From NCBI RefSeq assembly GCF_021483235.1, contig NZ_JAKEEC010000003.1:1-63285 (forward strand): a DNA stretch of 63,285 bases. The letters are read 5' to 3'. The DNA is from Arthrobacter alkaliphilus (GTDB lineage Bacteria; Actinomycetota; Actinomycetes; Actinomycetales; Micrococcaceae). Shown piece after piece: positions 36,783 through 44,804 of this stretch. The notes under the pieces were generated by a model. It was not told the origin of the DNA and did not search any database. It worked only from the letters and a program-made list of their open reading frames with translations. The position numbers and the translations under genes are program-made. The stretch's first letter is position 1; each line of letters begins with the position of its first letter.

Positions 36783-37994
36783 TCAGTAAACCGGCTTGCC
36801 CGGCTCGACGTCGTGAACCCAAGCCAGGATCCCGCCGTCGAGGTGGCTGACGCGCGTGTAGCCGGCGCGCTGTGCGGCCGCGAGCACCGCGGCGGAACGG
36901 GTGCCGGCCTTGCAGTGGAACACGATGTCCTTGTCCTGCGGCAGCTCCGCCCAGGCCTCCCCGGCGAGGATGCGCCCTTGCGGGATGAGCACCGAACCGT
37001 CGATGCTCACAATCTCGTGTTCACCGATCTCGCGGACATCGACCAGTTCGAAGTCGCGCTCCCCCGCCGCCCGGGCGCCGAGCATTTCCGAAAGTTCGGT
37101 GGCAGTGACGGTCGGAACGGAGTCCTTGGCGGGTGCCGGAGTGATGCCGCAGAAGGCTTCGTAATCGGTCAATTCGGTGACCGGTTCCGCCTCCGGATCC
37201 TTCGAAACCTTGATTTCACGCCAGCTGCCGCCGAGCGCGTCGAAGAGCGCCACTCGCCCCAGCATGGAGCGCCCGACGCCGGTGATCAGCTTGACTGCCT
37301 CCGTCACCATAAGGGACCCCACGGCGGCGCACAGCATGCCGAACACGCCGCCCTCGCCGCAGGACGGAACCGAGCCTGCAGGAGGGGCCTCCGGGTAGAG
37401 ATCGCGGTAGCTGGGTCCGTGCTTTTCCCAGAACACGCTGACCTGGCCGTCGAAGCGGAAAATCGATCCCCAAACATACGGTTTGCCGAGAATCGCGGCG
37501 GCATCGTTGACGAGGTACCGGGTGGCGAAGTTGTCCGCGCCGTCGAGGATGAGGTCGTAACCGGAGAAAATCTCCAACGCATTGGAGGAGTCCAGGCGGA
37601 CGCTGTGCAGTTGAACGTTGACGAGCGGATTGAGTTCCTTGATGGCGTCCCGTGCCGACTCGATCTTCGGCCGTCCGACGTCGCCCACGCCATGGATGAT
37701 CTGGCGTTGCAGGTTGCTGAGGTCGACGTTGTCGTCGTCCACGATTCCGAGGGTTCCCACGCCGGCGGCCGCCAGGTAGAGCAAGGCCGGAGAGCCCAGC
37801 CCGCCTGCCCCGATCACGAGAACTTTTGCGTTCTTGAGCCGACGCTGCCCGGTGGCGCCGATTTCGGGAATAATAAGGTGGCGCGAGTAACGTTCGACCT
37901 CTTCGGTGGTCAGCTCAGCAGCCGGTTCCACAAGGGGCGGCAGTGTTGACGAAGAAGAGGGCGGCAACGTTTGGGCAGCAGAAGTAGTGGCCAT
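36783..37994 (-). CDS. moeZ: MoeB/MoeZ-type adenylyltransferase with rhodanese domain
   Basis: A 403-residue E1-like enzyme. The adenylation domain (about 25-280) has the nucleotide motif VLVIGAGGLGSPALLYLAAAG, VDDDNVDLSNLQRQ, and GADNFATRYLVND. The C-terminal rhodanese domain (about 300-400) shows the active-site Cys in IVFHCKAGTRSAAV and ends in SHLDGGILAW. Such MoeZ proteins adenylate and sulfurate ubiquitin-like carriers with a C-terminal GG, including MoaD and, by inference, the ThiS encoded at 40614-40850; no separate thiF is present here. ATG 37994 overlaps a CATACT-CCAA-AGTATG inverted repeat. Mycobacterial moeB1 occupies the same place next to the TetR gene. Confidence 0.92.
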   Translation of the reverse strand: MATTSAAQTLPPSSSSTLPPLVEPAAELTTEEVERYSRHLIIPEIGATGQRRLKNAKVLVIGAGGLGSPALLYLAAAGVGTLGIVDDDNVDLSNLQRQIIHGVGDVGRPKIESARDAIKELNPLVNVQLHSVRLDSSNALEIFSGYDLILDGADNFATRYLVNDAAAILGKPYVWGSIFRFDGQVSVFWEKHGPSYRDLYPEAPPAGSVPSCGEGGVFGMLCAAVGSLMVTEAVKLITGVGRSMLGRVALFDALGGSWREIKVSKDPEAEPVTELTDYEAFCGITPAPAKDSVPTVTATELSEMLGARAAGERDFELVDVREIGEHEIVSIDGSVLIPQGRILAGEAWAELPQDKDIVFHCKAGTRSAAVLAAAQRAGYTRVSHLDGGILAWVHDVEPGKPVY

Positions 37995-38007
37995 ACTCCA
38001 AAGTATG
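37992..38007. promoter_or_regulatory. Inverted repeat over the moeZ start
   Basis: CATACT (37992-37997) and AGTATG (38002-38007) are perfect 6-bp arms around CCAA, covering the moeZ start codon. TACTTT, a possible -10, lies within it on the minus strand. It could be an operator for the divergent TetR regulator, but could also be chance. Confidence 0.3.
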
Positions 38008-38079
38008 CCTGCCGCTGGCGCCCGGTCACATTACTGCGAAGTATTGTGGTCATAACTGCAAAGGAAAGGCGGCAGACAA

Positions 38080-38736
38080 GTGGCTGAGGGCGCACGTGTC
38101 AAACAGGAGGCACAGGTCAGGCAAGATCGGGCCGGTTCCGCACGCTCGGCGAGGCTGCCGCGCGATGAGCGCCGGGCCCAGCTCTTGAACGCCGCTTTGG
38201 AGGTCTTCGTCGCCAACGGTTTCCACGGCGCGGCGATGGACGAAATCGCCGAGACCGCCCACGTCAGCAAGCCGGTGCTGTACCAACACTTCCCGTCCAA
38301 ACGGGAGCTTTACATGGCGCTCCTCGACAGCCATTTGGCCATGCTCACGGAAAAGATGCTCACGGCACTGAATTCGACGACGGACAACAAGGAGCGCGTC
38401 CAGGCCGTCATGCGCGCCTATTACCGTTTCATCGCGGCCGATGACCAGGCCCACCGGCTCGTCTTCGAATCCGACCTCATCAACGACCCTGATGTCAGCT
38501 CCCGGTTGGAGACCTTCAACCGGACCTTCGCCGACGCCGTCGCCAAGGTCATCGCGGAAGACACCAAGCTGCCGCCGCTGGAGGCCCAGTTGCTGGGCCG
38601 GGGCCTGGCCGGAATGGCACAGGTCAGCGCCAGGTACTGGCTCGAAACCGACGGCGATTTGGACCTCGATGTCGCCAGCGACCTGATCTACCGTTTAGCT
38701 TGGCGCGGAATCAGTCGATTCCCGAAAGAGTCCTAG
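38080..38736 (+). CDS. TetR/AcrR family transcriptional regulator
   Basis: A 218-residue regulator. The N-terminal helix-turn-helix domain (about 28-75) shows RRAQLLNAALEVFVANGFHGAAMDEIAETAHVSKPVLYQHFPSKRELY in typical TetR order; the C-terminal ligand/dimer domain is helical. GTG 38080 is used, with AGGAAAGG about 13-20 bases upstream. It is divergent from moeZ and just upstream of the DUF3107 gene, the same order as mycobacterial Rv3206c-Rv3208-Rv3208A. The ligand and targets are unknown. Confidence 0.92.
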   Translation: MAEGARVKQEAQVRQDRAGSARSARLPRDERRAQLLNAALEVFVANGFHGAAMDEIAETAHVSKPVLYQHFPSKRELYMALLDSHLAMLTEKMLTALNSTTDNKERVQAVMRAYYRFIAADDQAHRLVFESDLINDPDVSSRLETFNRTFADAVAKVIAEDTKLPPLEAQLLGRGLAGMAQVSARYWLETDGDLDLDVASDLIYRLAWRGISRFPKES

Positions 38737-38786
38737 GCTAGAAATAAAGGACTGAGTAAATTCTTGATTGGCTGGGAGGCCCTGCT

Positions 38787-39011
38787 GTGGAAGTAAAGAT
38801 CGGCATTCAGAACGTTGGCCGTGAGATCGCGCTGGAGTCCGCACTGGATGCCGAGGCTGTTGCGAAAATCGTGAGCGATGCGATTGCCAATGGCACGGAC
38901 CTGCGTCTGGCCGACGAAAAAGGCCGCCAGGTCATCGTGCCCGGCAGCGCCCTCGGGTACGTGGAAATCGGCGCCGAGGAAGTACGCAGGGTCGGCTTCG
39001 GCGCTCTCTAA
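38787..39011 (+). CDS. DUF3107 family small protein
   Basis: A 74-residue protein of the DUF3107 family (mycobacterial TB9.4-like), common in actinobacteria beside this TetR regulator. The sequence starts MEVKIGIQNVGREIALES and ends in EEVRRVGFGAL; it looks like a small alpha/beta fold with no membrane segment. GTG 38787 has GGGAGG 9 bases upstream, a strong ribosome-binding site. Function unknown. Confidence 0.9.
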   Translation: MEVKIGIQNVGREIALESALDAEAVAKIVSDAIANGTDLRLADEKGRQVIVPGSALGYVEIGAEEVRRVGFGAL

Positions 39012-39046
39012 GCAACACGCAGAAGACCACTGAGCCAGGAGTCCAC

Positions 39047-39349
39047 ATGCTCTCACTTGTCATCGTGGCGCTAGCCACCATCGCTTCAGGCTTCATTGTC
39101 TGGGGAAACGACAAACGCCGTGGAACGTACGGAATCACCCTGCCCGCGGGCGTTTCCGTGGCCGTCGCCATGCTGAGTTGGATAATTTTCATCCAACTCG
39201 GCTTTGGCTACCAGCCCGGCTTGACGTGGATTCCATGGGTCCTGCCCATCATCTTAGGAACCGTCGCGGCTGCGGTGGCGTCCTACTTCCTGGGCCGCCG
39301 CCGGAAGCGGCACGACACCGCCCAGCTGACCGCGATCCTGCGGCTCTAA
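39047..39349 (+). CDS. Small membrane protein, function unknown
   Basis: A 100-residue protein with three predicted membrane segments: residues 1-18, about 33-55 (ITLPAGVSVAVAMLSWIIFIQL region), and 61-86. The C-terminus GRRRKRHDTAQL is basic and likely cytoplasmic. ATG 39047 is preceded by AGGAG with good spacing. It lies 35 bp after the DUF3107 gene, probably in one transcript. I do not recognise the family. Confidence 0.75.
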   Translation: MLSLVIVALATIASGFIVWGNDKRRGTYGITLPAGVSVAVAMLSWIIFIQLGFGYQPGLTWIPWVLPIILGTVAAAVASYFLGRRRKRHDTAQLTAILRL

Positions 39350-39382
39350 CCGGCGCCGGGGCTCTAGCCGGCACCGGGCTCT

Positions 39383-39404
39383 AGCCAGCGCCACGGCGCC
39401 GGCT
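39383..39404. terminator. GC-rich hairpin between converging genes
   Basis: AGCCAGCGCC and GGCGCCGGCT pair with one mismatch around AC. The preceding bases (39352-39383) contain two imperfect copies of CCGGCACCGGGCTCTAG. It lies between the small membrane protein and the converging pterin dehydratase. Confidence 0.5.
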
Positions 39405-39418
39405 GCCCGCCGGCCGGC

Positions 39419-39751
39419 TCAGGTTGAGGTTACCGGTTCGGCCGTAGCCCCCACCGCCGCAGCAGCTCCGCTTGCGCTCGTGGCGGCTTTGACATCGCGC
39501 CGGGTCACCTCGCTCCCGGCGTCATGCGACACATAGCGGATGATCACCCGGTTGTAGCGCCAGTCCAGGTCCGGGTGATGGTTTTGCTGCTCGGCGATGC
39601 GCCCGACGGCGGCAATCAACTCCAGCGCGGCAGCGGACGTCGGGCATTTATAGACGGCAACGAGGGCACCTTGGCGGTACTGCCAGCCGGGCAGCGCCGC
39701 CAGGGCGTCGTCGATAGCTGACCCGGTGAGAATGTCATCCTTGCCGGCCAT
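39419..39751 (-). CDS. Pterin-4a-carbinolamine dehydratase family protein
   Basis: A 110-residue protein with the PCD/DCoH core: IDDALAALPGWQYRQGALV, then the active-site motif EQQNHHPDLDWRYNRV and the conserved RYVSHDAGSEVTRRD-type end. It dehydrates 4a-hydroxytetrahydropterin in aromatic hydroxylase systems; stand-alone bacterial copies often have unclear roles. The last 20 residues are Ala/Thr/Ser-rich. ATG 39751 has GGAG about 5 bases upstream; the frame extends upstream without family support. Confidence 0.88.
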   Translation of the reverse strand: MAGKDDILTGSAIDDALAALPGWQYRQGALVAVYKCPTSAAALELIAAVGRIAEQQNHHPDLDWRYNRVIIRYVSHDAGSEVTRRDVKAATSASGAAAAVGATAEPVTST

Positions 39752-39812
39752 CGGGGCTCCTTCACAGACGCGGAATCTTCGCAGGAATCGCCAGGCCGGC
39801 CACTGACGGCCG

Positions 39813-40613
<801 letters not shown>

Positions 40614-40850
40614 TCAGCCTCCCTGTACTGCGGTGACGATTTCGAGTTCGTCGCCTTCTGCGAGCGCGGTGGCAGCCCACTGGCTGCGGGGCACCACTTC
40701 GGAATTGCGTGCGACGGCGACGCCGATCTTGCGTCCGTCGGCCGCCTGGCCCTTGGAGTCCACGTCTCGTCCCGTGATGTGGCTGACGAGCGTGGTGACG
40801 GAAGCTCCGTTGCTCAGGGTGTGGTCTTCGCCGTTCAATTTGATCTTCAT
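40614..40850 (-). CDS. thiS: Sulfur carrier protein ThiS
   Basis: A 78-residue ubiquitin-like carrier with the required C-terminal Gly-Gly (VTAVQGG). Starts MKIKLNGEDHTLSNGASV; it contains VAVARNSEVVPRSQW, the family consensus region, and GDELEIV. Its GG terminus is adenylated and thiocarboxylated to give sulfur to ThiG. ATG 40850 overlaps the thiO stop by 4 bp (ATGA). Confidence 0.94.
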   Translation of the reverse strand: MKIKLNGEDHTLSNGASVTTLVSHITGRDVDSKGQAADGRKIGVAVARNSEVVPRSQWAATALAEGDELEIVTAVQGG

Positions 40851-42148
40851 GCGTGGTCCTTCGAATGGGCTAGGGTATCGGCCGACGGGCCGTCTGTGGG
40901 GGTCCTTGCTGCCGAGGGCTGGCCGGAGAAGCGGTCCGGACGGAATTTGTTCCACCGGGGGTCCGCCGTGCCATCCATGAGTCCGACGCTGATTCTCGCC
41001 GCTGCCGGAGTCAGGAGCACTCCGTGGCGGAAGAAGCCGCTGGCCACGAGGAGGCCGGGTACCGTTCCTTCGGAGCCTTCCACGCGGCCGAGCAGCGGTG
41101 CGTTGTCCGGAGTGCCCGGGCGGGCACGGGCAGTTGCTTCCATGAGTTCCAGTTCGGCCACAGCCGGAACCAGTACCTGGGCGTCGCGCAGCAACTGGTA
41201 GACACCGCCGGCGGACACCGGATTGGCTGCTCCCGCGGAAGCCGCCAAGTTGTCCTCACGTTGCGTTGCGCCGATCACCACGGTCCCGTCGTCGCGGGGG
41301 ACGATGTACACAGGCACGCCGCGCACTATTCCACGGACCGTGGCCGTGACCAGGGGTTGCAGGTGGCCCGGCACCCGCAGGCGCAGGATGTCGCCGTACA
41401 CCGGACGCAACGGGAGTGCCAATCCATCCGGAAGGCCGTTCAAGCGGGAAGCATCCAGCCCGTTGGCGACAACTGTTTCGGTGGCAAGCACTTCGCTGCC
41501 TGAGCCGAGCCGCACCCCGACGACGCGCCCGTCCTCCCAGAGGAGGCCCGACGCAGTGTCGCGGACCGCGAAACCGCCCTCGGCCCCCGCAATCCAGCTC
41601 GAATCCCCGGGCTGGTGGTCCGCCAGGGCGCCCAGGATGGCGGCCGAGAGCCGGCGCGGATCCACTTGGTGGTCGCCCGGAATGTCGAAGGCGCAGGAAA
41701 TCTGCGGGCTCAAAAGCGGCTCGCGCTCACGTGCTTCGCGCAACGGCACGGATTCCACCACCAGCCCATGGGCCAGCTGGACGTCCCGGAGGTCCGCGAG
41801 CGCACGGCGGTCCGCAGCGTCCGCACCGACGGCGAGGGTCGGCGTCGTACGGTATCCCGTGCTGCGTCCGGCGCGTGGCCCGGTCACATTGCGTTCGAAT
41901 TCCGGCCACAAGGCCGCCGATTCGAGCATGAGCTCCAGGAGGTCCTCTTCCTGGTAGTGCAATTCGCTGACGGGTGCCAACATGCCGGCCGCCGCGAACG
42001 TTGCGCCGCTCGCCGGTGCGGGATCGATCAAGGCAACGGAGCGGCCGGACCTTCGGGCTTCCCATGCGATGCCCAAGCCAATGACGCCGCCCCCGATGAC
42101 CGCCACGTCGGCACGCAGGGGCCGGTGCCGGGTACTTATTTCGTTCAT
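40847..42148 (-). CDS. thiO: Glycine oxidase ThiO
   Basis: A 433-residue FAD enzyme of the D-amino-acid oxidase family that oxidises glycine to dehydroglycine for thiazole formation, the aerobic route. The FAD motif is VAVIGGGVIGLGIAWEARRSG; GATFAAAGMLAPVSELHYQ is typical of ThiO; the C-terminal part has ARARPGTPDNAPLLGR and LVASGFFRHGVLLTP. Its ATG lies at the 3' edge of a TPP riboswitch whose last bases include the ribosome-binding sequence. It is the first gene of thiO-thiS-thiG. Confidence 0.95.
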   Translation of the reverse strand: MNEISTRHRPLRADVAVIGGGVIGLGIAWEARRSGRSVALIDPAPASGATFAAAGMLAPVSELHYQEEDLLELMLESAALWPEFERNVTGPRAGRSTGYRTTPTLAVGADAADRRALADLRDVQLAHGLVVESVPLREAREREPLLSPQISCAFDIPGDHQVDPRRLSAAILGALADHQPGDSSWIAGAEGGFAVRDTASGLLWEDGRVVGVRLGSGSEVLATETVVANGLDASRLNGLPDGLALPLRPVYGDILRLRVPGHLQPLVTATVRGIVRGVPVYIVPRDDGTVVIGATQREDNLAASAGAANPVSAGGVYQLLRDAQVLVPAVAELELMEATARARPGTPDNAPLLGRVEGSEGTVPGLLVASGFFRHGVLLTPAAARISVGLMDGTADPRWNKFRPDRFSGQPSAARTPTDGPSADTLAHSKDHA

Positions 42149-42152
42149 GGAG

Positions 42153-42255
42153 TCCTTCCCTACGCCGGTACTAGCCGGATCAGGTCAAGCGGTCGGCGCT
42201 GAAGCCCTCTCAGCCGCGCGGCGAATGTGACCGCCGCCGCAGCTCCCGCGGTACC
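42153..42255 (-). ncRNA. TPP riboswitch controlling thiO-thiS-thiG
   Basis: On the minus strand, the two conserved THI-element blocks are present in order: CGGCTGAGAGGGC (CUGAGA core) and GACCTGATCCGGCTAGTACC followed by GGCGTAGGGAAGG. The AGGGAAGGA at the 3' end of the aptamer contains the ribosome-binding site and lies about 7 bases before the thiO ATG (42148), so ligand binding would hide it and block translation. The 5' boundary is approximate. Confidence 0.93.
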
Positions 42256-42260
42256 AGCCC

Positions 42261-42266
42261 AGTTTA
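42261..42266 (-). promoter_or_regulatory. Candidate -10 box for the thiOSG riboswitch transcript
   Basis: The minus strand reads TAAACT; a start about seven bases on (near 42254) would coincide with the 5' end of the riboswitch. It lies 8 bp from the opposing -10 box of thiE. Confidence 0.4.
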
Positions 42267-42273
42267 GAGGAAC

Positions 42274-42279
42274 TAGTCT
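42274..42279 (+). promoter_or_regulatory. -10 box, leaderless type, for thiE
   Basis: TAGTCT, then GTTTCC, then ATG at 42286. No Shine-Dalgarno is present. Confidence 0.5.
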
Positions 42280-42285
42280 GTTTCC

Positions 42286-42975
42286 ATGACCCAGCACGAT
42301 GTCCACACCACTGCCCGCCTGTACCTTTGCACGGACGCCCGCAAGCAACAGGGCGACTTTGAGCAATTTGTCGATGCCGCGTTCGAGGGCGGAGTGGACA
42401 TCATCCAGCTGCGTGACAAGACGATCGAAGCGGCTGAGGAACTGGAGCTGCTGGAGATCCTGCAGTCCGTGGCGCACCGCCACGGACGGCTCTGGGCAGT
42501 CAATGACCGCGCGGACATAGCGTCCCTGTCCGGCGCACCGGTGTTCCACATCGGCCAAAAGGACCTTCCGCTGCGCTCCGCCCGGAAGCTGCTTCACGAC
42601 CCCACCATCATCGGGCTCTCCACGCACACTCCGGAACAGATCGACGCTGCCATCGCCGCGTCGCCCGGCCGCAGCGGCCTGGACTACTTCTGCGTCGGGC
42701 CGGTGTGGGCCACGCCCACCAAGCCTGGACGTTCCGCCGTCGGGCTTGATCTGGTGAAGTACGCCGCCAATGCGGTGAAGCGTGCGGACGAAGAGACCGT
42801 CGGCGGGGTCGTGCTCCCTTGGTTCGCGATCGGCGGCATCGATCTCGGCAACGTGGAGGAAGTGGTCAGGGCCGGCGCGAGCCGCATCGTGGTGGTCCGC
42901 GCCATCACCGATGCGGAGGATCCGACGGCGGCGGCACGGGCGCTCCTGGCCGCTTTGGACGCAGCGGCGGCCTAG
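42286..42975 (+). CDS. thiE: Thiamine-phosphate synthase
   Basis: A 229-residue TIM-barrel enzyme that couples hydroxymethylpyrimidine diphosphate with thiazole phosphate. Signature parts: [82 protein letters not shown] and [15 protein letters not shown]. It is divergent from the thiO operon, with no riboswitch of its own on this strand. The start ATG 42286 follows a TAGTCT box by six bases. Confidence 0.95.
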   Translation: MTQHDVHTTARLYLCTDARKQQGDFEQFVDAAFEGGVDIIQLRDKTIEAAEELELLEILQSVAHRHGRLWAVNDRADIASLSGAPVFHIGQKDLPLRSARKLLHDPTIIGLSTHTPEQIDAAIAASPGRSGLDYFCVGPVWATPTKPGRSAVGLDLVKYAANAVKRADEETVGGVVLPWFAIGGIDLGNVEEVVRAGASRIVVVRAITDAEDPTAAARALLAALDAAAA

Positions 42976-42999
42976 CGAGACGCCGGGAGGATTTGGAGT

Positions 43000-43005
43000 T
43001 ACCCT
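43000..43005 (+). promoter_or_regulatory. -10 box, leaderless type, for the RNB gene
   Basis: TACCCT is followed by seven bases (GACTTTC) and the GTG at 43013. The nearest GGAG lies about 14-18 bases upstream, too far for a normal Shine-Dalgarno. Confidence 0.45.
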
Positions 43006-43012
43006 GACTTTC

Positions 43013-44518
43013 GTGTCACATCAGCGGATAGCCCCGAACGTCAGTGAGACGTCGAACCAGCTCGCGGCAGCGCTGGCGGCGCTTCGGACTGAACTCGAAC
43101 TGCCCGCGGGTTATCCGGCTGAAGCGCTGCGCGACGCAGAAGCCGCGGTTTCCAGTCACACGCTTCCGGCACAGGACCTCACGGACGTTCCGTTCATCAC
43201 GATCGACCCGCCCGCTTCAACCGACCTCGACCAGGCCCTCTTCATTGACCGGGACGGCGACGGTTACCGGGTCCTCTACGCCATCTCCGATGTGCCTTCC
43301 TTTGTGCCACCCGGCGGAGCGCTCGACGCCGAGACCCGCCACCGCGGGCAAACGTACTACGCCCCTGACGGCCGCATACCGCTGCACCCCGAGATCATCA
43401 GCGAGCACGCCGGAAGCCTCCTGGCTGGCCAGGACTGCGGCGCGTTCGTGTGGGACTTCGAACTCGATGCGGAAGCGGAGTTCCGCAGCGTCTCGGTCCG
43501 CCGGGCAACGGTGCGCAGCCGCGCCAAGCTCGACTACAAGGGCGTCCAGTCGGCGATCGATTCCGGCACAGCTGATCCCGTCCTGCAGTTGCTCAAGGAA
43601 GTCGGCCTCAAGCGGGTGGAACTCGAGCGCCGCCGCGGCGGAGCGAGCTTGAACATGCCGGAACAGGAAATCGTCCAACTGCCCGACGGCGGTGGCTACA
43701 GGATCGTCGCAGCTCCCTCCCTCCCGGTGGAGGACTGGAACGCCCAGATGTCGCTCATGACCGGGATGGCCGCCGCCCGGCTGATGCTCGAGGGCAAAGT
43801 CGGAATCCTGCGCACGATGCCCGCCCCCGATGAGCGCTCGCTGCTCCACTTCAAACGGCAGGCCGCGGCACTCGGCAAGCCATGGACCGAGGGCACCAGC
43901 TACGGCGAATACCTGCGGACCCTCGACGGCAAGGACCCCCGGCAATTGGCCATCCTCCATTCCGCGGGGCTGCTCTTCCGCGGCGCCGGCTATACGCCTT
44001 TCGACGGCGAAGTACCTGGAAGCGTGATGCAGTCCGCCATCGGGGCACCGTATGCCCACACCACGGCCCCGTTGCGCAGGTTGGTCGACCGTTTTGTCCT
44101 GGTCATCTGCGAAGCGCTGAGCAATGGAACAGCGATACCCGCATGGGCCCGGGATGCGTTGCCGAGCCTGCCGGAGATCATGGCATCATCCGACCAGCTT
44201 GCAGCCAGGATGGAGCGCCTCGCTTTGGACACCGTGGAGGCGGCACTCCTGGTGAACCACATCGGGCAGGAGTTCGACGCCGTGGTCATTTCCGGGTCGA
44301 AGCCGGCCAAGAACAACGGAAACGGCAACGGGAACAACATCAACGGCAACGGAAACGGGAACGGAACCTCGCACGGCCCTTACGGGGTCGTCCAGATCGC
44401 CGAGCCGGCCGTCACAGCCCGCTGCGATGGCGAAATGGAGTCCGGCACGAAAGTCCGCGTGAAACTGCTTGACGCGCACATTCCCACGCGCCGGGTCACC
44501 TTCGAACTGCTCTCCTAA
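43013..44518 (+). CDS. RNB-domain ribonuclease (RNase II/R family)
   Basis: A 501-residue protein with the RNase II catalytic domain: FITIDPPASTDLDQALFI (Asp cluster that binds metal), YAISDVPSFVPPGGALD, and the Q-Y-APDGRIPLHPEIIS stretch. Only a short N-terminal part precedes the RNB domain and there is no clear S1 domain, so it belongs to the small actinobacterial RNB proteins. A low-complexity Asn-Gly run (about residues 434-452) sits between the RNB domain and a short C-terminal beta-rich segment. GTG 43013 is chosen because TACCCT lies seven bases upstream; the longer open frame overlaps thiE out of phase. The role is 3'-5' RNA degradation. Confidence 0.9.
   Translation: MSHQRIAPNVSETSNQLAAALAALRTELELPAGYPAEALRDAEAAVSSHTLPAQDLTDVPFITIDPPASTDLDQALFIDRDGDGYRVLYAISDVPSFVPPGGALDAETRHRGQTYYAPDGRIPLHPEIISEHAGSLLAGQDCGAFVWDFELDAEAEFRSVSVRRATVRSRAKLDYKGVQSAIDSGTADPVLQLLKEVGLKRVELERRRGGASLNMPEQEIVQLPDGGGYRIVAAPSLPVEDWNAQMSLMTGMAAARLMLEGKVGILRTMPAPDERSLLHFKRQAAALGKPWTEGTSYGEYLRTLDGKDPRQLAILHSAGLLFRGAGYTPFDGEVPGSVMQSAIGAPYAHTTAPLRRLVDRFVLVICEALSNGTAIPAWARDALPSLPEIMASSDQLAARMERLALDTVEAALLVNHIGQEFDAVVISGSKPAKNNGNGNGNNINGNGNGNGTSHGPYGVVQIAEPAVTARCDGEMESGTKVRVKLLDAHIPTRRVTFELLS
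44312..44367 (+). repeat. Asn-Gly microsatellite in the RNB gene
   Basis: Repeated AACGGAAACGGCAACGGG-type hexanucleotides encode a run of Asn and Gly (NNGNGNGNN pattern). The period of six keeps the frame, so copy number could vary between strains without loss of function. Confidence 0.85.
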
Positions 44519-44804
44519 CCGCAGCCGTTTACGGGCATAAGGCCGCGATCCGGGATTTATTGCCCCCAGCCGCTAGACTGTGTGAGTAGTAATGGATGCC
44601 CGGTCGTTGATTCAGTTAATTTTTTGACATCAACAAGCCCGCCCCTACGCGATCTTGAGATACACCTGCTGGTCCCCAGTGCCAGTATTCAGATAGCCCG
44701 CGATCGGCTTCCACTGGATTTGCTTGCGCCCATCCGTGCTCCGGAACGGCCCTGCCACAACCGTTGAGCACGCAGCGCAGCCCAAATGAATAAGGAAACT
44801 CCCA
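44519..44804 (+). other. Long leader upstream of the DEAD-box helicase gene
   Basis: No convincing gene lies in this 286-bp gap. TAGACT at 44574-44579 is a candidate -10; TTGACA at 44624-44629 could be a second -35. GTTGAT/ATCAAC arms (about 44606-44634) may form a stem around an AT-rich loop. A leader of roughly 200 nt would fit the long 5' regions seen on some cold-inducible RNA helicase genes. A short frame at 44582-44767 lacks a ribosome-binding site and family support. Confidence 0.35.

Noticed and set aside
44582..44767. 61-codon frame in the leader of the DEAD-box helicase gene
   Set aside because: No ribosome-binding site, no recognisable family, and composition unlike neighbouring genes; a leader region is more likely.
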